The notes: generated by a model not told the origin, from the sequence alone. Counted from the first letter of the stretch, positions 27,170-35,875 are shown. The stretch: 64,000 nt of DNA from Comamonas fluminis (GCF_019186805.1 NZ_CP066783.1:186001-250000); one strand, 5' to 3'. Translations and numbers: made by a program.

Positions 27170-27625
27170 ATGAATTCGCTGGATAGAAAAATTCTTGCTG
27201 CGCTGGAGAACGATGGCCGCCTGACGGTGACCGAGCTGGCAGAGCAGGTGGGCCTGAGCCTCTCGCCTTGCCACCGCCGTGTGCGGGCGCTGGAAGAGTC
27301 GGGTGTGATTCGCGGCTACCGCGCCGAGCTGGACTCGGCGGCGCTGGGGCTGGATTTTTCCTCGCTGGTGTTTGTCACGCTCAAGGACAGCAAGTCCGTG
27401 CCCGCATTTGAGGAAGCCGTGGCTTTGCTAGACAACGTGATTCAGGCCCAGCGCCTGTTTGGCGACCCCGACTACCTGCTGCAGGTGGTGGTGCGCGATT
27501 TGCCTGCCTATCAGCGTCTGTACGATGAGCACCTGACGCAATTGCCGGGCGTGCTGCGCATGACTTCCACGCTGGTGATGAAGCATGTGGTGGTGAACCG
27601 GCCGCTGACTTCTGCGATGGAATAG
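27170..27625 (+). CDS. Lrp/AsnC family transcriptional regulator
   Basis: A 151-residue Lrp-type protein: N-terminal helix-turn-helix (LDRKILAALENDGRLTVTEL, recognition helix SLSPCHRRVRALEESGVIRG) and a C-terminal RAM/AsnC ligand-binding domain (GDPDYLLQVVVRDLPAYQRL). The ATG at 27170 gives the canonical start [18 protein letters not shown] lies upstream. Divergent from the LysE-type exporter and probably its regulator, responding to the exported amino acid. Confidence 0.92.
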   Translation: MNSLDRKILAALENDGRLTVTELAEQVGLSLSPCHRRVRALEESGVIRGYRAELDSAALGLDFSSLVFVTLKDSKSVPAFEEAVALLDNVIQAQRLFGDPDYLLQVVVRDLPAYQRLYDEHLTQLPGVLRMTSTLVMKHVVVNRPLTSAME

Positions 27626-27630
27626 CCCAT

Positions 27631-27663
27631 GAAAAAGCGCCGGTGACTTGCATCACCGGCGCT
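27631..27663 (-). terminator. Hairpin terminator between the Lrp gene and azurin
   Basis: AGCGCCGGTGA and TCACCGGCGCT form a perfect 11-bp stem with a 6-base loop. The T run (five) is on the minus strand, so it best terminates the leftward azurin transcript, about 140 bases past its stop. It lies 6 bp after the Lrp stop and may act on both. Confidence 0.75.
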
Positions 27664-27704
27664 GTAAGCACGTTCCAAATTCTCAGGTTTGCTCTTGATT
27701 TAAA

Positions 27705-27780
27705 AGCTGCAAGCGCTTGTTGTTCAATGTTTTCAAGTCAATAAGATCATAAAAACCATTAAAAACAAGCGCTACCAGCT
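27705..27780. repeat. Inverted pair of the dispersed intergenic repeat
   Basis: AGCTGCAAGCGCTTGT and ACAAGCGCTACCAGCT face each other 44 bp apart in the gap after azurin. The arms can pair (with two mismatches), giving a large stem-loop in any transcript crossing it. Confidence 0.55.
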
Positions 27781-27802
27781 CCTGAATCAGAAGCAGATGA
27801 GA

Positions 27803-28258
27803 TTAAGAGCCCAGCTTGAGCGAGCCCTTCATTAGAGCCGCGTGGCCGGGAAAGGAGCAGAAGAAGGCGTAGTCGGTGCCAGCCTTGAGCTTGCTCACGT
27901 CGAGGTCGAACTTGGTGGTTTCACCGCCGCCAATGACCTTGGAATGCGCCAGAGCGCGCGCGTCGCCAGCCTTCACGTATTCGGCAGCAGCGCCTGCGGC
28001 CATGCCGTCGGTGATCACGCCTTGCATGTCAGCGGCAGTGCTGACCACGATGTTGTGGCCCATGGCGGTCTTGGGCAGCTTGCCCACGTGCTTCAGCGTC
28101 ACGCTGAACTTCTTGCAGGACTTGGGTACGTCGATGTTCTTGACGTTGAACTGCATGGCATCGTTGCTCTCCACAACGGCTTCGCAGCCTGCGGCCATGG
28201 CGGGCGCGCTCAGAGCGCCAATTGCACACAGGGCCAGAGTGCTCAGGATCTTCTTCAC
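27803..28258 (-). CDS. azu: Azurin
   Basis: A 151-residue type 1 blue copper protein with signal peptide ([20 protein letters not shown], cut after AMA). Mature residues include the disulfide Cys pair ([14 protein letters not shown] and [10 protein letters not shown]) and all copper ligands: His in MGHNIV, then Cys, His and Met in [14 protein letters not shown]. It shuttles electrons in the periplasm. The start is a GTG at 28258 with AGGAA about seven bases upstream. Single-gene unit. Confidence 0.96.
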   Translation of the reverse strand: MKKILSTLALCAIGALSAPAMAAGCEAVVESNDAMQFNVKNIDVPKSCKKFSVTLKHVGKLPKTAMGHNIVVSTAADMQGVITDGMAAGAAAEYVKAGDARALAHSKVIGGGETTKFDLDVSKLKAGTDYAFFCSFPGHAALMKGSLKLGS

Positions 28259-28466
28259 TGGTTATTCCTTTTCCTAAAAGCAAAACGGGAGTCGGTGTGG
28301 CGCGGGCGCCATCCAGATTCCGCAATTCATTTTTTCGGCAATCCTGCGCAACCGGCTCAGTACAACTCATGCTCGCATGGGTTGTACTGTTGCACCTTGC
28401 GGTAAAGCAAGATGACGAGCATGCACTCTCGGCGGCGCTGGCCTGCAGCGCCTCAGAACGCCATGA

Positions 28467-29282
28467 TCAGAGTGTCATGTCGTAACCAATGGTGATGGGC
28501 GCGTGGTCCGAGAACTTCTCGCCCTTGTAGATGGATTCCGTGCGGGCAAGGGCCGCAATCGCTGGCGTGGCCAGGTGGTAGTCCAGACGCCACCCCACGT
28601 TGTTCGCATAGGCCTGGCCCCGGTTGCTCCACCATGTATAGCAGGCATCCGTTGTCTCTGGCTGTAACTGGCGGTACACGTCAACCAAGCCACCGGTGAT
28701 TTCAGTCTTGTGCAACAACTTTGTCATCCAGTCGCGTTCTTCGGGCAAGAAGCCGCTGTTTTTCTGGTTGCCACGCCAGTTTTTCAGGTCTTCCTTCTGG
28801 TGGGCGATATTGATGTCGCCACACAGCACAAAGTCGCGCTCGGCTTTGAGGCGCATCAGATGCGTGTGCATCTTGGCCAGAAAGCGGAACTTGGCCTCCT
28901 GGCGCAATTCGCCCGAGCTGCCGCTGGGAAAGTAGGCGCTGATAATCGAAAACTTGCGGCTGGGCGTATCAAAGCGCAACTCTACATAGCGGCCTTCGGC
29001 ATCGAACTCCTCGGTGTCAAAGCCCACAATCACGTCTGAGGGCTCGTGGCGCGTGTAGACGCCCACGCCGGAATAGCCTTTTTTTTCAGCAAACTGGAAG
29101 TGCCCTTTCAGACCGGCCAACACCTCGAAACGCCCGGCCATATCCGAAGCCTGGGCCTTGATTTCCTGGACGCAAATACAATCCGGCGCAGTAGCTGCTA
29201 TCCAGGCTTCGGCGCCTTTGGTGGTGGCAGAGCGGATACCGTTGAGGTTGAGGCTGGTTAATTTGAACAAGGATGAATCCAT
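28467..29282 (-). CDS. xth: Exodeoxyribonuclease III
   Basis: A 271-residue Mg-dependent AP endonuclease/3'-5' exonuclease of the ExoIII family. Visible residues are LTSLNLNGIRSA (metal Asn), the catalytic Glu in CVQEIKAQ, ISAYFPSGS, GDINIAHQKEDL (Asp/Asn pair) and the terminal FSDHAPITIGYD with the Asp-His dyad. It acts in base excision repair. The ATG at 29282 overlaps the pyrE ATG on the other strand; a TTG at 29270 giving the family-like start FKLTSLNLNG is an alternative. No strong SD is seen for either. Divergent from pyrE. Confidence 0.93.
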   Translation of the reverse strand: MDSSLFKLTSLNLNGIRSATTKGAEAWIAATAPDCICVQEIKAQASDMAGRFEVLAGLKGHFQFAEKKGYSGVGVYTRHEPSDVIVGFDTEEFDAEGRYVELRFDTPSRKFSIISAYFPSGSSGELRQEAKFRFLAKMHTHLMRLKAERDFVLCGDINIAHQKEDLKNWRGNQKNSGFLPEERDWMTKLLHKTEITGGLVDVYRQLQPETTDACYTWWSNRGQAYANNVGWRLDYHLATPAIAALARTESIYKGEKFSDHAPITIGYDMTL

Positions 29283-29982
29283 GGTGGTAGATAAGCAGCC
29301 AATGGACGGTGCAGACCGTCTGGCGCAGGAATTTGTGCAGTTTGCCGTCGATGCAGGTGTGCTGCGTTTTGGCGAATTCAAGACCAAGGCCGGGCGCCTG
29401 AGCCCGTACTTCTTCAATGCAGGCCTGTTCGACGACGGCGCCAAGATGGCACGTCTGGCTGAATTCTATGCAAAAGCCATTCTGGCCAGCGGCATGGAGT
29501 TTGATATGGTCTTTGGCCCTGCGTACAAGGGCATTCCTCTGGCTGCTACCGTGGCTGTGGAGCTGGCCCGCGCTGGCAAGAACGTGCCCTTTGCTTACAA
29601 CCGCAAGGAAGCCAAGGACCACGGCGAAGGCGGCACCCTGGTGGGTGCGCCGCTGAAGGGCCGCGTGCTCATCATTGACGATGTGATGTCGGCTGGCACG
29701 GCGGCGCGTGAGTCGATTGCCATCATCAAGGCTGCAGGTGCCGAACCCCACGCAGTGGCGATTGCACTGGACCGCCAGGAGATGGCGACCGAAAATGGTC
29801 AGGATGTTCCCCACAGCGCTGTGCAATATGTGCGCAACCAGCTGGGCATGCAGGTTTGCGCGATTGCAAAGCTGGCAGACTTGTTGCTTTATCTTGAGCA
29901 GCAAGGCGGCGATGCAGGCCGCGAGCATCACGAACGCGTGCTGGCCTATCGTCAGCGCTACGGTGTCGAAGACAAGGAATAA
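29281..29982 (+). CDS. pyrE: Orotate phosphoribosyltransferase
   Basis: A 233-residue type I phosphoribosyltransferase converting orotate and PRPP to OMP in pyrimidine synthesis. The PRPP motif is VLIIDDVMSAGTAARE near residue 125; FGPAYKGIPLAATVAVELAR and FAYNRKEAKDHGEGG (catalytic Lys and flexible loop) are also present. The ATG at 29281 follows AAGGATG at good spacing; ATG 29302 is a weaker alternative. The gene after it begins 8 bp downstream and is probably co-transcribed. Confidence 0.94.
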   Translation: MVVDKQPMDGADRLAQEFVQFAVDAGVLRFGEFKTKAGRLSPYFFNAGLFDDGAKMARLAEFYAKAILASGMEFDMVFGPAYKGIPLAATVAVELARAGKNVPFAYNRKEAKDHGEGGTLVGAPLKGRVLIIDDVMSAGTAARESIAIIKAAGAEPHAVAIALDRQEMATENGQDVPHSAVQYVRNQLGMQVCAIAKLADLLLYLEQQGGDAGREHHERVLAYRQRYGVEDKE

Positions 29983-29990
29983 ACAGATCC

Positions 29991-30650
29991 ATGAATCAGG
30001 CGCGGCAGGCAAAAATGGGTGGCTTCTTGGTGGTGGCAGTCTGGGCAGGCACAGCGCTGGCCCAGGCGCCCGCTGGCTCGGGCTCCATCTACACCTGTAC
30101 GGACGCCAATGGTCGGCGCATTACCGCCGACCGCCCCATCGCCACCTGCGTGGACCGCGAGCAGCGCGTGCTGGGCAATACCGGCGTGGAGCTGCGCCGT
30201 GTGGCCCCCACGCAGACCGAGCAGGAGCGCAACGCCTATGAGGCGCGCCGCCGTCAGGAGCTGGCCGATCAGGCCCGGCTGCGCGAAGAGCGTTCACGCG
30301 ACAAGGCCATGCTGCTGCGCTACCCCAACCAGGCCAGTCACGACGCGGCGCGCAATGAGGCGCTGAGCCAGAGCACGGACGTCAGCGCCGTGGCCCAGAT
30401 GCGACTGGGCGAGCTGAAACAGCGCCGCAAAAAAATCGATACCGAGCTGGAGTTCTACCAGGGCAACCCTGCCAAGGCGCCGGCCAGTCTGCGCCGCCAG
30501 ATCAAGGACAACACCGAATCGCAGGAAGAGCAGCAGCGCTTCATCCAGCAGCAGGAAGAAGAGCAGCAGCGCATCAATCAGCGTTTTGATGCAGAGCTGC
30601 AGCAGCTGCGCAAGCTCTGGGGCCAGACGGCAGCCAATCCGGCGCGCTGA
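29991..30650 (+). CDS. DUF4124-type secreted coiled-coil protein
   Basis: A 219-residue exported protein: signal peptide to about residue 24 (FLVVAVWAGTALAQ), then a DUF4124-like small domain (SIYTCTDANGRRITADRPIA, about 30-60 with Cys pair), followed by a long charged helical region (EARRRQELADQARLREERSR and QEEQQRFIQQQEEEQQRINQ) predicted as coiled coil to the end. Probably periplasmic. It starts 8 bp after pyrE and is likely in that operon; it does not look like a pyrimidine enzyme and its role is unknown. Confidence 0.82.
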   Translation: MNQARQAKMGGFLVVAVWAGTALAQAPAGSGSIYTCTDANGRRITADRPIATCVDREQRVLGNTGVELRRVAPTQTEQERNAYEARRRQELADQARLREERSRDKAMLLRYPNQASHDAARNEALSQSTDVSAVAQMRLGELKQRRKKIDTELEFYQGNPAKAPASLRRQIKDNTESQEEQQRFIQQQEEEQQRINQRFDAELQQLRKLWGQTAANPAR

Positions 30651-30655
30651 AAGCC

Positions 30656-31003
30656 TTATTCAGACAGCCTGTGCAGGCCCATCACGCGCCCCAGCAGCAA
30701 GGCCGCGACCCAGGCAATGGCGCCCACGATCAGCGGAATCTGCGTCAACAGCGATGACTGTGCCAGCAGCATCAAGGCATCGGCACCCCACAGCGTGGCA
30801 TAGCCCTTGAACAGGCCATAGGCCAGCCACAGCAGCAAGCCCGCCGTAGCCAGTGCCGCCATATTGCGTGCGGCGCGGCCATCGCGGTGTGCGGCAGAAA
30901 TGCGCAGCGCCCTGCGCCATAGCCAGGCCACCGCAGCCAGCACCAGCAGCACACAGGCGCCCACAGACAGCGGCAGCCACAGCGAAAAAGGAATCATGGA
31001 CAT
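30656..31003 (-). CDS. Small membrane protein, unknown function
   Basis: A 115-residue protein with three hydrophobic spans (about 6-27, 48-66 and 80-105; LWLPLSVGACVLLVLAAVAW is the first) and a basic loop. ATG codons at 31003 and 30997 are both possible; neither has a clear SD. The frame is open upstream to 31228, but that extension overlaps the 70-residue gene's region and is not hydrophobic. No family recognised. Its stop is 5 bp from the stop of the convergent DUF4124 gene. Confidence 0.6.
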   Translation of the reverse strand: MSMIPFSLWLPLSVGACVLLVLAAVAWLWRRALRISAAHRDGRAARNMAALATAGLLLWLAYGLFKGYATLWGADALMLLAQSSLLTQIPLIVGAIAWVAALLLGRVMGLHRLSE

Positions 31004-31028
31004 GGCGCGGCACTTTAGCCCAGACATG

Positions 31029-31052
31029 AAAAAACCCACCGAAGTGGGTTTC
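31029..31052 (-). terminator. Intrinsic terminator of the 70-residue protein gene
   Basis: Minus strand AAACCCAC and GTGGGTTT enclose a TTCG tetraloop, followed by a run of six T. Located 19 bp past the stop at 31071. Confidence 0.88.
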
Positions 31053-31070
31053 TGGCTGAGGCGGTCTGAA

Positions 31071-31283
31071 TCAGCTGGCCTTCCACACGCCTGCGCTGAC
31101 GCTGTGTACGCCCAGCACGGCTGCATGGCGCTGCAGCAGCTCTTCAAAGGTTTTGCTGGATTCGCTGCTGGCGGCGGCGCCTTCGTATTCGGTGGCAACC
31201 TGCCCAGCGGTGAAGGAATGCGGGCCAAAGCGCTGCACGATGTTGCGCAGCTTGTCGAGGTTGGGGGTGAACACGGCGTTCAT
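31071..31283 (-). CDS. Small cytosolic protein, unknown function (70 aa)
   Basis: The ATG at 31283 has AAAGGAG seven bases upstream, a strong ribosome site, and the gene ends in its own terminator, so it is a real single-gene unit. The 70-residue product (MNAVFTPNLDKLRNIVQRFG, then SSKTFEELLQRHAAVLGVHS) has no membrane span and is mixed helical. I do not recognise a family. The strong translation and termination signals suggest a well expressed small protein. Confidence 0.72.
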   Translation of the reverse strand: MNAVFTPNLDKLRNIVQRFGPHSFTAGQVATEYEGAAASSESSKTFEELLQRHAAVLGVHSVSAGVWKAS

Positions 31284-31361
31284 GACAACTCCTTTCAGGC
31301 AATCAAGAGGGCATGCATCACAGTGTAGTGCCCGGCGCGTGATGGGCAAGAGGCCGATTCT

Positions 31362-32510
31362 CTAGGAGTTGATGCTCAGCAAGGTGCGAATCACGTCTGA
31401 GCGTGTGATGACGCCCACCAGCAAGGGGCCGCGCTGCACGGCGATGAACTGCACGGTATGGGAAGCCAGCTCGTGCAGCAACTCGCCCACGGGCGTGGAT
31501 TCCTGCACGCACAGCTCGGGCTCGCGCATCAGATCCCGCGCAACAGCCTGGGGGCTGCGCTGACTGGATGGCTTGCGCAGGCGCTGCCACAGGCTTTTTT
31601 GCTGCTGGTCGCGGTGGCCTTGCCACAGCCAGTCAAACAGGTCGGCGCGTAGCACGCGACCTGTGAGCTGGCCTTTGTCATCCACCACGGGCAGGCTTTT
31701 GATGAGATGGCTGTGAAACAGGTCGGCCACGGCTTCCAGCGAAGTCTGGGCGGTAATGGTCAGCAACTGGGACGACATGACCTGGCCGCAGGTGATGGAC
31801 GCAAAGCGGCGCTGGATGGCTTCTTCCTCAGCGGCGGCCAGCAGGGCGCCCAGGTCATCGGGCGTGAGGTTGTAGGACTGGTCAAAGCGCGTGAGCAAGG
31901 TCTGCAAATCGCCTTGCGACAGCGCCAGCTTGCTGCCCTTGGGCGAAGTGGAAGCGACTGCTGCTGGCGCTGCTGCCGGGCGGTGCAGATAGGCGCGGCC
32001 TGTGGCGCGGTGAAACAGCACACCGGCCAGCACCAGGCAGGCGGTCATGACCGCCATGGGCACCAGCAGCAGCCAGCCCAGGGGCAACAGGCTGGGCGCA
32101 GACAGCACCGTCAGCAGGGCCACAGCGCCGCCGGGCGGGTGCAGGGCGCGGCAGGCCAGCATGAGGGCGATGGCACCACCCACGGCCAGCGCTGCACTCA
32201 GGGGCAGCGGCATGGTGGGCGCCAGATGCAGCAGGGTCAGCGTCCAAAGGGCAGACAGTGTGTTGCCCACCACGCAGTTCCAGGGCTGCGCCAGCGGGCT
32301 GCTGGGCACGGCAAACACCAGCACAGCGGTGGCGCCCAGTGGTGCAAAGAGAAACAGCAGGCCGGTGTGGGCAAACCGGTCGGCCCAGGCCAGCAGGCCG
32401 ACGATGGCCATGCCAAGGCCCGCCCCAAGGGCAGCACGCAGTAGTTCGCGGCGCGCGGGGCGGGTGCTGACAGGGCCTAGCCGCTGCCACAGGGCTTGCA
32501 AAGCAGTCAT
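31362..32510 (-). CDS. HPP family membrane protein with CBS domain pair
   Basis: A 382-residue protein. Residues about 20-175 form an HPP membrane domain with four to five spans; the defining HPP tripeptide is in CRALHPPGGAVALLTVL. After a linker (about 180-230) come two CBS motifs: ITCGQVMSSQLLTITAQTSL with LPVVDDKGQLTGRVLRADLF, and ARDLMREPELCVQESTPVGE with FIAVQRGPLLVGVITRSDVI. CBS pairs bind adenine nucleotides and regulate transporters. HPP proteins have been linked to nitrite transport in plants and cyanobacteria; here transport of a small ion gated by nucleotide is inferred. Confidence 0.88.
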   Translation of the reverse strand: MTALQALWQRLGPVSTRPARRELLRAALGAGLGMAIVGLLAWADRFAHTGLLFLFAPLGATAVLVFAVPSSPLAQPWNCVVGNTLSALWTLTLLHLAPTMPLPLSAALAVGGAIALMLACRALHPPGGAVALLTVLSAPSLLPLGWLLLVPMAVMTACLVLAGVLFHRATGRAYLHRPAAAPAAVASTSPKGSKLALSQGDLQTLLTRFDQSYNLTPDDLGALLAAAEEEAIQRRFASITCGQVMSSQLLTITAQTSLEAVADLFHSHLIKSLPVVDDKGQLTGRVLRADLFDWLWQGHRDQQQKSLWQRLRKPSSQRSPQAVARDLMREPELCVQESTPVGELLHELASHTVQFIAVQRGPLLVGVITRSDVIRTLLSINS

Positions 32511-32516
32511 GAATCT

Positions 32517-32562
32517 AAATTGATAGCGCCATGCGCATTGTTTTATTAGGCTTTATGGCATT
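32517..32562 (+). repeat. Dispersed intergenic repeat copy
   Basis: AAATTGATAGCGCC, an AT-rich middle and AGGCTTTATGGC, lying in the 5' region of the HPP-CBS gene and directly before the terminator of the nitroreductase gene. Confidence 0.55.
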
Positions 32563-32568
32563 TTCAAT

Positions 32569-32601
32569 AAAAAAGCCCCACCGGGTTGTCGATGGGGCTT
32601 T
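32569..32601 (-). terminator. Intrinsic terminator of the nitroreductase gene
   Basis: Minus strand AAAGCCCCA and TGGGGCTTT form a 9-bp stem around a 12-base loop followed by a run of six T, 21 bp past the stop. Confidence 0.85.
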
Positions 32602-32621
32602 GTGCGCTGTGCTGAATGGAA

Positions 32622-33188
32622 TCAGGCGTTTTTCAGAGCGCCTGCGCTCAGCACTTCGGCCAGAGGCTTGCGATCGGTGGGCACTTCACGCTCGCGCAGG
32701 TCATCGGGCAGGGTGGATGCGTCGGCGCGCTGGCCCACGGCAATCACGATCTCGGGCACCAGGTGCGCGGGCAAGCCCAGCACCTTGCTGGCTTCTTCGG
32801 CCGAGAAGCCACCCATGGCGTGCGTGGCCAGACCCATGGCATGGGCCTGCAGCGCCAGATAGCCCCAGGCGCAGCCTGCGTCAAAGCTGTGCTTGCCGGG
32901 GGAGGCTTCGGTATCGGACACCAGCACGATCAGCGCGCCAGCATTCAGGCACCAGCGGCGGTTGAATTCATTGGGAATCTGCGAAAAAGCTTCCCAGTTC
33001 GCATCGCCGCGCAGTGCATAGGCAAAGTGCCAGGGCTGCTTGTTGCTGGCCGAGGGGGCCCAGCGGGCGGCGTCCACCAGTTGCTCGATCTGGGCGGTGC
33101 TCAAGGCTTCGGGCACAAAGGCGCGGGGCGACATGCGCTGCAGAAACTGGGGCTGGATGGCTGTAGTGGTGGTTCTGGTGGTCATCAT
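32622..33188 (-). CDS. Nitroreductase family protein
   Basis: A 188-residue FMN-dependent nitroreductase-fold protein. RMSPRAFVPEALSTAQIEQL and ARWAPSASNKQPWHF (FMN phosphate-binding R and SxxNxQPW) are diagnostic, as is AWGYLALQAHAMGLATHAMG followed by LGLPAHLVPEIVIAVGQ. It likely reduces quinones, nitro groups or similar acceptors with NAD(P)H. ATG 33188 (with an adjacent ATG) has GCAGGA upstream. Single-gene unit with terminator. Confidence 0.92.
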   Translation of the reverse strand: MMTTRTTTTAIQPQFLQRMSPRAFVPEALSTAQIEQLVDAARWAPSASNKQPWHFAYALRGDANWEAFSQIPNEFNRRWCLNAGALIVLVSDTEASPGKHSFDAGCAWGYLALQAHAMGLATHAMGGFSAEEASKVLGLPAHLVPEIVIAVGQRADASTLPDDLREREVPTDRKPLAEVLSAGALKNA

Positions 33189-33200
33189 GAAATCCTGCAA

Positions 33201-33237
33201 ACAAAAAGGCCCGGCCTGCAGTGGGCAAGCCGGGCCT
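33201..33237 (-). terminator. Intrinsic terminator of the 347-residue membrane protein gene
   Basis: Minus strand AGGCCCGGC and GCCGGGCCT enclose a 13-base loop, followed by TTTTTGTTT. Just upstream lies another inverted repeat, AACGATAGC / GCTATCGTT, at 33239-33270. Confidence 0.85.
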
Positions 33238-33281
33238 GAAACGATAGCGCAAGCGGAGCGAGGCTATCGTTCGTACGGGTT

Positions 33282-34325
33282 TCAGGGCTTGGGGTTGTGG
33301 CCCGCCTGCTGGCTCATGGTGCGCATATGGCGCTCCATGCGAATCATCACCAGCACCATGACCACCATGACCAGGCAGGACACCAGCATGGTCAGGAAAG
33401 CGGTTTCCACGCTGGTGAAGTCCCACTTCTCTTCATCCGGGTTCTCGCCGCGCATGGTCTGCGCCGTGCGGTCAAAGGCCATGGTGTAGTTGGTTAGCAA
33501 GGTCGTGACGATCTGCGAAGCCGATTGCTGCTGCAGCTTGGCGCTGAGCTTTTCATTGGCCAGCACTTGCTGCAGGCCTGCAGGCAGGCCCTTGATGTAG
33601 GCGGCGTAAGAGCCTTCACCATGCTCCATCTCGGCCATCTGGGCGCGGTCATTGATTTCGGATGCCAGATTGACCGGGTCGTTCAGCATTTCGTCTTCGC
33701 TGGCACTGGCGGCTTCGGCGGCGGCCTCGGCTGCTGCCTCCGCGGCTGCGCGGGCCATCTTGTCTTCACGCGTCAGATTGATGCGGCGGGCTGTCCAGGC
33801 GGCATCTACAGCGGCAGCGGCTTCGTCCGCGGCTTCCTTGTCGCAGCAGGAGTTTTCGCGGGCCTCGCGCATCTTGGTCTGACGGGCTACTTCGTCAGCC
33901 GAGGGAATGGCATCGCCCTTGAGCAGCGGGTGAATGGGCTCCAGACCCTGGCCGCTGTTTTCCTTTTCGATGCGCTTGCGGGCGGCTGTGTCCTTGTAGA
34001 TAAAGCCGCGCAGCAGGCCATCGGCCTGCTGGAAGGAGGGGCGCAGCTCTGGGCTGGCCAGACGCTTTTCAATGGCGACCTGGCTGGACATGCCATTCAG
34101 ATCGCGCCCGGTTTCCTCTTCCATGAACTTCAGATCCAGCTTGGCATCTTTCCAGTCCAGCGGCGTCTGGGGGGTGAAGGCCGAGACGGCATCTGGCTTC
34201 TTGGGCTTGAAGTGGTTCCAGCCCCAGGTGGCCATGCCGATCAGGGCAAAGATCGTGAACGCGAGCAAAACAAGGCGCACGATGAAGACCATCACGTCTT
34301 CGATGCGGCGAAAAATAGTGAACAT
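33282..34325 (-). CDS. Hypothetical two-span membrane protein with Ala-rich helical region
   Basis: A 347-residue protein. One span lies near the N-terminus (about 12-34, VMVFIVRLVLLAFTIFALIG) and another near the C-terminus (about 308-332, TAFLTMLVSCLVMVVMVLVM). Between them is a charged helical region with an Ala/Glu-rich coiled-coil-like stretch (about 190-210) and an unusual Cys pair (ENSCCDKEA). Topology suggests both ends cytosolic and a periplasmic middle. I do not recognise a family. Single-gene unit. Confidence 0.78.
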   Translation of the reverse strand: MFTIFRRIEDVMVFIVRLVLLAFTIFALIGMATWGWNHFKPKKPDAVSAFTPQTPLDWKDAKLDLKFMEEETGRDLNGMSSQVAIEKRLASPELRPSFQQADGLLRGFIYKDTAARKRIEKENSGQGLEPIHPLLKGDAIPSADEVARQTKMREARENSCCDKEAADEAAAAVDAAWTARRINLTREDKMARAAAEAAAEAAAEAASASEDEMLNDPVNLASEINDRAQMAEMEHGEGSYAAYIKGLPAGLQQVLANEKLSAKLQQQSASQIVTTLLTNYTMAFDRTAQTMRGENPDEEKWDFTSVETAFLTMLVSCLVMVVMVLVMIRMERHMRTMSQQAGHNPKP

Positions 34326-34623
34326 GCAGCCAATCCTTTGAAAAAATGAGTCAGAAACAGCGCTTCAAGCTATGAAATTCGCAGCATCCGATGCGAAGGC
34401 ATTCTAGAAAACGAAAGCATGGGTCTTAGTTTTTTACAAATTGGAAACGACTTCTGGTAGGCACTTGCTTCGCACGAATGGCCGGGTGCGTCGCACTTTG
34501 GTGACCGGTCTGGCGTTGAAGCATCCCGGCATCGCAGCGCAAATGCAACAGATTGAACCCAGAGTTCGTAGCGAAATACCCAATTCGCTTTAATAGGGTA
34601 TTCACTGATCGGAGGGTAGGCAC

Positions 34624-35853
34624 ATGGCCAAGACATCGCTGGACAAGTCGAAGATCAAATTTCTGCTGCTGGAGGGCATTCACCCCTCGGCGCTGAAAGT
34701 GCTGCATGACGCGGGCTACACCAATGTAGAAGCGCTGAGCGGCGCGCTGGAGGGCGAGGAGCTGAAGGCAAAGATTGCCGATGCGCACTTTGTCGGTATC
34801 CGCTCGCGCACGCAGCTGACCGAGGAAGTGTTTGCCGCCGCGCACAAGCTGGTGGCCGTGGGCTGCTTTTGCATTGGCACCAATCAGGTCAATCTGAACG
34901 CTGCGCGTGAGCGCGGCATTGTGGTGTTCAACGCGCCCTTCTCCAACACCCGTTCTGTGGCCGAGCTGGTGCTGGGCGAGGCGATTTTGCTGCTGCGTGG
35001 CATTCCCGAAAAGAACGCCGTGGCCCACCGCGGTGGCTGGAAGAAAAGCGCCGACAACTCCTTCGAGATTCGCGGCAAGACGCTGGGCATTGTGGGCTAC
35101 GGCTCCATCGGCACCCAGCTGTCGGTGCTGGCCGAAGGTCTGGGCATGAAGGTCATCTTCCACGACGTGGTGACCAAGCTGCCCCTGGGCAATGCGCACC
35201 AAAGCGTGGGCTTGAACGCGCTGCTGGCGCAGGCCGATATCGTGACGCTGCATGTGCCCGAGCTGGCTTCCACCCACGGCATGATGGGGGCAGAGCAGAT
35301 CGCGGCCATGAAGCAGGGCAGCATCCTCATCAACGCATCGCGCGGCACGGTGGTGGATATTGATGCGCTGGCCGAAGCCCTGAAAAGCGGCAAGCTGCTG
35401 GGCGCCGCCATTGACGTGTTCCCGGTCGAGCCCAAGAGCAACAAGGACGAGTTCCTGTCGCCCCTGCGCGGCATGGACAACGTGATCCTCACGCCGCACA
35501 TCGGCGGCTCCACCATGGAAGCCCAGGCCAATATCGGCCTGGAAGTGGCGGAAAAGCTGGTCAAGTACAGCGACAACGGCACGACCACCTCGGCCGTGAA
35601 CTTCCCCGAAGTGGCGCTGCCCGAGCACCCCGGTCACAACCGTATCCTGCACGTGCACCACAACCGCCCGGGCATGCTGTCGGCCATCAACCAAGTGTTT
35701 GCCGACAACGGCATCAACGTGGCGGGCCAGTACCTGCGCACCGATGAAAAAGTGGGCTATGTGGTGATCGATATCGACGCGCAATCGTCGGCGCTGGCGC
35801 TGGAAAAGCTCTCGCAGATTCCCGGCACCATCCGCTGCCGCGTGCTGTTCTGA
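34624..35853 (+). CDS. serA: D-3-phosphoglycerate dehydrogenase
   Basis: A 409-residue enzyme of the E. coli SerA length class, first step of serine synthesis. KTLGIVGYGSIGTQLSVLAE is the NAD-binding loop; SRTQLTEEVF, NASRGTVVDIDALAEALKSG (catalytic Arg) and LTPHIGGSTMEAQANIG (catalytic His with the Glu relay) are visible. A C-terminal ACT domain (about 335-409, HNRPGMLSAINQVFADNGIN) gives serine feedback inhibition. The start follows GGAGGGTAGGCAC. Monocistronic, with its own terminator. Confidence 0.95.
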   Translation: MAKTSLDKSKIKFLLLEGIHPSALKVLHDAGYTNVEALSGALEGEELKAKIADAHFVGIRSRTQLTEEVFAAAHKLVAVGCFCIGTNQVNLNAARERGIVVFNAPFSNTRSVAELVLGEAILLLRGIPEKNAVAHRGGWKKSADNSFEIRGKTLGIVGYGSIGTQLSVLAEGLGMKVIFHDVVTKLPLGNAHQSVGLNALLAQADIVTLHVPELASTHGMMGAEQIAAMKQGSILINASRGTVVDIDALAEALKSGKLLGAAIDVFPVEPKSNKDEFLSPLRGMDNVILTPHIGGSTMEAQANIGLEVAEKLVKYSDNGTTTSAVNFPEVALPEHPGHNRILHVHHNRPGMLSAINQVFADNGINVAGQYLRTDEKVGYVVIDIDAQSSALALEKLSQIPGTIRCRVLF

Positions 35854-35875
35854 GGCAGGCGTAGCTGAAGCAAGA

